Part shown: in pieces, positions 26,201-32,200 of the stretch
How the letters are laid out: each line of letters starts with the position of its first letter
How positions within the stretch are numbered: the stretch's first letter is position 1
Assembly: GCA_949987565.1 (NCBI GenBank)
Contig: OX465103.1
Coordinates: 5,680,761-5,744,760 of the forward strand
DNA: 64,000 nucleotides
Direction: 5' to 3'
Origin: Luidia sarsii
Taxonomy: Eukaryota > Echinodermata > Asteroidea > Paxillosida > Luidiidae
Notes under the pieces: model-generated
What the model was told of the DNA's origin: nothing
Seen by the model: the letters and a program-made list of their open reading frames with translations, nothing else
Database searches by the model: none
Position numbers and translations under genes: made by a program

Positions 26201-29200
26201 GGAGGGGGAGGGGGAGAGGGAGAGGGAGAGGGAGAGGGAGAGGGAGAGGGAGAGGAGAGGGAGAGGGAGAGGGAGAGGGAGGAGGGAGGGTGAGAGGGAG
26301 AGGAGAGGGAGAGGGAGAGGGAGAGGAGAGGGAGAGGGAGAGGAGGGGGAGGGGAGAGGGGGAGGGGGAGGGGGAGGGGGAGGGGAGAGAGGGAGAGGGA
26401 GAGGGAGAGGGAGAGGGAGAGGGGAGGGGGAGGGGGAGAGGGAGAGGGAGAGGAGAGGGAGAGGGAGAGGGAGAGGGAGAGGGAGAGGGAGAGGGAGAGG
26501 GAGAGGGAGAGGGAGAGGAGAGGGAGAGGGAGAGGGAGAGGGAGAGGGAGAGGGAGAGGGAGAGGGAGAGGGAGAGGAGAGGGAGAGGGAGAGGGAGAGG
26601 GAGAGGGAGAGGGAGAGGGAGAGGGGAGGGGAGGGGGAGGGGAGAGGGGGAGGGGGAGAGGGAGAGGGAGAGGGAGGAGGGAGAGGGAGAGGGAGAGGGA
26701 GGGGGAGAGGTGAGAGGGAGAGGAGAGAGGGAGAGGTGAGGGGAGAGGGAGAGGGAGAGGGAGAGGGAGAGGGAGAGGGAGAGGGAGAGGGAGGGGAGAT
26801 GAGGAGAGGGAGAGGGAGAGGGAGAGGAGAGGGAGAGGGAGAGGGAGAGAGGGAGAGGGAGAGGGAGAGGAGAGGGAGAGGGAAGGGGAGAGGAGAGAGG
26901 GAGAGGGAGAGGGTAGAGGGAGAGGGAAGAGGGAGAGGAGAGGGAGAGGGAGAGGGAGAGGGAGAGGGGAGGAGAGGAGAGGAGAGGGAGAGGGAGAGGT
27001 GAGGAGAGGGAGAGAGGGAGAGGGAGAGGGAGAGGAGAGGGAGAGGGAGAGGGAGAGGGAGAGAGAGAGAGGAAGGGGGATGAGGGCAAGGAGAGGGAGA
27101 GGGAGAGGGAGAGGGTCATGGTCATGGTCAGGCATCAGTCCAAAAGACCACCACAGTTGGCATCTTCTTCTCAGGTCCTAACGAGCTATGAACTTGGCTT
27201 TTGTCTGGCTGGCTTCCAGAAGGCGAGGATGAGGTTGTCAGGATCATGAGTCGGGTCATGTGGCCATGCTTGACGAAGGGGAGGAAGCGCCGCAGCGTCA
27301 GCATGACATAGTTCATGGCTTTCTTGGTCATCTCCACCAGCATGTCTGCAGCAGAGAAGTGAAAAAAGGGTTACACTTACAACCACAACTATAACACTGG
27401 ACATTTCTAGAGTGCCAGAATCCATCTGCAAAGACGCTCAAGGAACTTAACAACATACAGAATCAAAGAAAAAGACTACATATACCATGAATTAGGTAAA
27501 CTACTATCGAACAAATATGTTTTCAGAGAGGATCTGAAGTCAGATATGGAGGACATACTACAAACTTCTTGAGGATGAGCATTCCAGAGGGTAGTCTGAC
27601 CAGCATGGGAGAAAGCCCGCTCACCCCATGAATTATGGATGCGTGGGACAGCAAGCAGATACTGTAAGTATCTGATGATCTGATGATCTACCACGGCTTG
27701 CACCTCCCTAAGAGAGACTGACGGAATATTTTACTGGCTCAACACTAAAACATCCTCCGAGGAAAGTAGAGATCTCAAAGTTCTGCTAGGATTAAAACAC
27801 CAGGCCCTCTATATTTGTTTCAAATTATAAATGGTCCATAGACTGCAGTGCAAGCAGGTTGAATGTCGGAATATTTGAATAAGTTGAGGATCATGATGAG
27901 GGGATGGGCTTCAGCTTGAGGGCTAATGGTTGGCTGGGGTTTGGCTGAGAAGAGTTTAGGGGTTAGGACTGGTTAGGGTAGAACTGGCTAAGGGGTTAAA
28001 GCTTTGAGCTAACGGTTGGCTGGGTTACAAGTTCAGGGTTTTAAAGTTTACGTCTTGGGACAGGCTAGTGGAAAGGACTTACAATTTATAGTCTAGAGCC
28101 TAGGACTCAACTAAGGGTGTACGACTTAGGACTGGCTTAGGACTGGTTAGGGGCAGGACTGCTTAGGGTAGAACTGGCTAAGAGGTTAAAGCTTTGAGCT
28201 AACAGTCCGCTTGGTTACAAGTTCAGGGTTTTAAAGTTTATGTCTTGGGACAGGCTAGTGGAAAGGACTTCCAATTTACAGTCTAGAGCCTAGGACTCAA
28301 CTAAGGGTGTACGACTTAGGACTGGCTAGGAGTAGTGCTTAGGGATAGGGTTGGGTCTGTAGACTGCAGTACTGGCACATCCAATGCAAGCATATCATGG
28401 CCTTACCCGGCGCTCAACCAGGCCGAAGTCCAGCAGGGCATGCCGGTAGCTGTGTATGGACTTGGCGCTGATGCCATACAGCCGCACAAAGTCCGTCTGG
28501 TTGGCGCCGTGGTGCCGCATGCGGCCCACGAACTCCAGCAGGCAGAACTGGATGTCCGACAGGTCCAGGGCCGGGTCTCCGCGGCCGCCCAGCAGGGCCG
28601 ACCGCCTCACGGCCTGGCTGGCCACCAGCACTAGGCTGTCCCCCCATCTGGCTCAGTCAGGGAGAGAGAGAGATAGAGAGAGAGAGTGGATCAAGTGGTT
28701 GAACTGGCTTGATGGACTGGAATCAGGACTGGAACCCACCGCCCGGTTTCTCAGGGGAAGAGTTGGAGAAAAGGAGTTCAGAAATTGCGACTGGCTGGAT
28801 TTATTGAAACCATAGGCGGAAGGTTTCATTCCTCTGAACGTTCTGCCAACAGTGAGCCTGATGACAAGGATTCTTGTCCTGCGGTCAAGTTCATCGCTCA
28901 CTGTAACCTATGTCCAATTGCAAGACGATGAGTGATGCATAGAAACCCACATGAGTGACCAAAACTTACGATGAATTCTCAATCCTAATTTGAATATAAC
29001 GGAAATACAGCAATGAGCAAGGAATTGGTAAACTGCTTACCGTACTGACTGAAGTGACCAGAGTGCAAAATGCCAACAATTAGGAGGGCCTGACATTACG
29101 ATCCAAGCAGGACTGAGAAAGGTCCTGCTAGGATCGAAATGTAAAATATCTTTTAAAAAATATCACAGTGTGGTGGTAATGGACACTGGCGTGTGTCCAG

Positions 29201-32200
29201 GTGAAAAGTGGTCAAGGAAAAAAGAAATGAGGTAATAAAAAGTAATAAGGTAAATCTGGGATGTTTGGGTTTGGATTTTGGGGGAGCACGGGCGGGCAAC
29301 AGTACGCTAAAGAGCCGGATTACCTCTCCTGGACCTCCTCCAAGGTCATGGGTCGTCCATTGTCCTGACCTCTGACCTCGCCACTGATCTCCACTCGGTC
29401 TTTGAAGGTAGAGCACGATCCCTGAATGCCATCATTCTCCGAGCTGCTGATAATGCAGCCCTGATACTCTCTGCGGACGTTCTGGACGGTGAACAAAAGT
29501 TTTGACAGAACATTCTTCTTTTCTTTTTAAATATTGAAAATAAAGACCACACAAAGGAATATGAACACTGACAGGAATTTTTGTTCAAACAATTTGTAAA
29601 AGGCATGTATGTGCGTAAGCATTGCTGAGTAGCATCATGGAACCACTGGTAAATTTGAATGCGCTTCACGTCAGACGCCATAGAAATGCATGGCAGTGCT
29701 CTTTACTTCCGCCCATAGTTTGATGCTAGTCAGGTCCCCCATGGCATTACAGTATCCTGACATCGTTTATAATAGACACTGACCGTCTATAGGTTATATA
29801 TGTCTATGGTGGCAGTGCTCTTTACTTCCGCCCATAGTTTGACACTAGTCAGGTCCCCCATGGCATTACAGTATCCTGACATCATTTCTAAGTTGCTGAC
29901 CATCTATAGGTTATATATGTCTATGGTGGCAGTGCTCTTTACTTCCACCCATAGTTTGAAGCTAGTCGGGTCCCCCATGGCATTACAGTATCCTGACGTC
30001 ATTTCTAATAGATGCTGACCATCTATAGGTTATATATGTCTATGGTGGCAGTGCCCTTTACTTCCGCCCATAGTTTGATGCTAGTCGGGTTCCCCATGGC
30101 ATTACAGTATCCTGACGTCATTTCTAATAAGTAATAGACGCTGACCATCCAAAGGTTATATGTCTATGGCGGCAGTGCTCTTTACTTCCACCCATGCTTT
30201 GACACTAGTTGGGTCCCCCATGGCATTACAGTATCCTGACATCCTTTCTAATAGACACTGGCCATCTATAGGTTATATGTCTATGGTGGCAGTGCTCTTA
30301 ACTTCAACCCATAGTTTGATGCTGGTCAGTCCACCATGGCATTACAGTATCCTGACGTCATTTCTAACAGGTGCTGACCATCTATAGATTTTCATGTATG
30401 TCTATGGGGCACCTCAAGGCTCCAGCACCCTGCTCACCTGCTCGTTCAGGGAGATGATCCCTGTGGCCTCGTCTGTGAGCCGGTACTCGTGGGGGAAGGT
30501 GGGCAGGTCCCTGGGCTCAGGAAGGTGATGGAAAGTCACCTGAGTCTTGGCCAGGAGCCCGCCCCACAGGAACTGCTTGGCCTTAGCATCTAGGGTCAGC
30601 GGAAACTCAGGAAGGCGCTGGGCAAGGCGACACCACAGACAGGCCAAGGTAATCCCTGAACAAAAGTAAATTTCTTAGAATTTAGCGGGCCAGACGTTTC
30701 AATCCTAGTAGGACCTTTCGCAATGGCAGAAAGTAGATTTTAATCAGGTTGTATGCCCTCCCCTTTGATCTCGGGAAAGCTGGTAGACAGACCAGGGTGA
30801 GATCAAAGGGAAGGGCAAGCAGTCGGGTAGGTATCAAAGGAGGAAAGCTGGTACACAGACTTGGGCAAGATCAATTAGAAAGGAAGGGAGTAGGGAAGGG
30901 ATCAAAGGAGGAAAGCTGGTAGACAGACCAGGGTGAAATCAAAGGGAAGGGCAAGCAGTAGGGAAGAGATCAAAAGAGGAAAGCTGGTAGACAGACTAGG
31001 GTGAGATCAAAGGGAAGGGCAAGCAGTAGGGAAGAGATCAAAAGAGGAAAGCTAGTAGACAGACCAGGGTGAGATCAAAGGGAAGGGCAAGCAGTAGGAA
31101 AGGGATCAAAGGAAGACAGCTGGTAGACAGACCAGGGTGAGATCAAAGGGAAGGGCAAGCAGTAGGGAAGGGATCAAAGGAGGACAGCTGGTAGACAGAC
31201 CAGGGTGAGATCAAAGGGAAGGGCAAGCAGTAGGAAAGGGATCAAAGGAAGAAAGCTGGTAGACAGACCAGGGTGAGATCAAAGGGAAGGGCAGGCAGTA
31301 GAGAAGGGATCAAAGAAGGAAAGCTAGTAGACAGACCAGGGTGAGATCAAAGGGAAGGGCAAGCAGTAGGGAAGGGATCAAAGGAGGAAAGCTGGTAGAC
31401 AGACCAGGGTGAGATCAAAGGGAAGGGCAAGCAGTAGGGAAGGGATCAAAGGGGGAAAGCTGGTAGACAGACCAGGTTGAGATCAAAGGGAAGGGCAAGC
31501 AGTAGAGAAGGGATCAAAGGAGGACAGCTGGTAGACAGACCAGCGTGAGATCAAAGGGAAGGGCAAGCAGTAGGGAAGGGATCAAAGGGGGACAGCTGGT
31601 AGACAGACCAGGGTGAGATCAAAGGGAAGGGCAAGCAGTAGGGAAGGGATCAAAGGAGGACAGCTGGTAGACAGACCAGCGTGAGATCAAAGGGAAGGGC
31701 GAATAGTAGGAAAGGGATCAAAGGAAGAAAGCTGGTAGACAGACCAGGGTGAGATCAAAGGGAAGGGCAAGCAGTAGAGAAGGGATCAAAGGAGGAAAGC
31801 TGGTAGACAGACCAGGGTGAGATCAAAGGGAAGGGCAAGCAGTAGGGAAGGGATCAAAGGGGGAAAGCTGGTAGACAGACCAGGTTGAGATCAAAGGGAA
31901 GGGCAAGCAGTAGAGAAGGGATCAAAGGAGGAAAGCTGGTAGACAGACCAGGGTGAGATCAAATGGAAGGGCAAGCAGTAGGGAAGGGATCAAAGGGGGA
32001 AAGCTGGTAGACACTAGTCTAGACATACCAGAAGGATTAAAAGGAAGGGCAAGCACTAGGGAGGGGATCAAAGAAGAAAAGTTGATAGACAGACCAGGAT
32101 GAAATTATAGGGAAAGGCAAGCAGTAGGGAATGGATGGTATAAAATCACATTACCACACTGCTCCCTGCTTATCACATAGGCGACACACTCATTTCACAG

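Noticed and set aside
25043..27181. Long Arg/Glu/Gly and Pro/Ser/Leu frames up to 688 codons
   Set aside because: Pure translation of a GGGAGA array.
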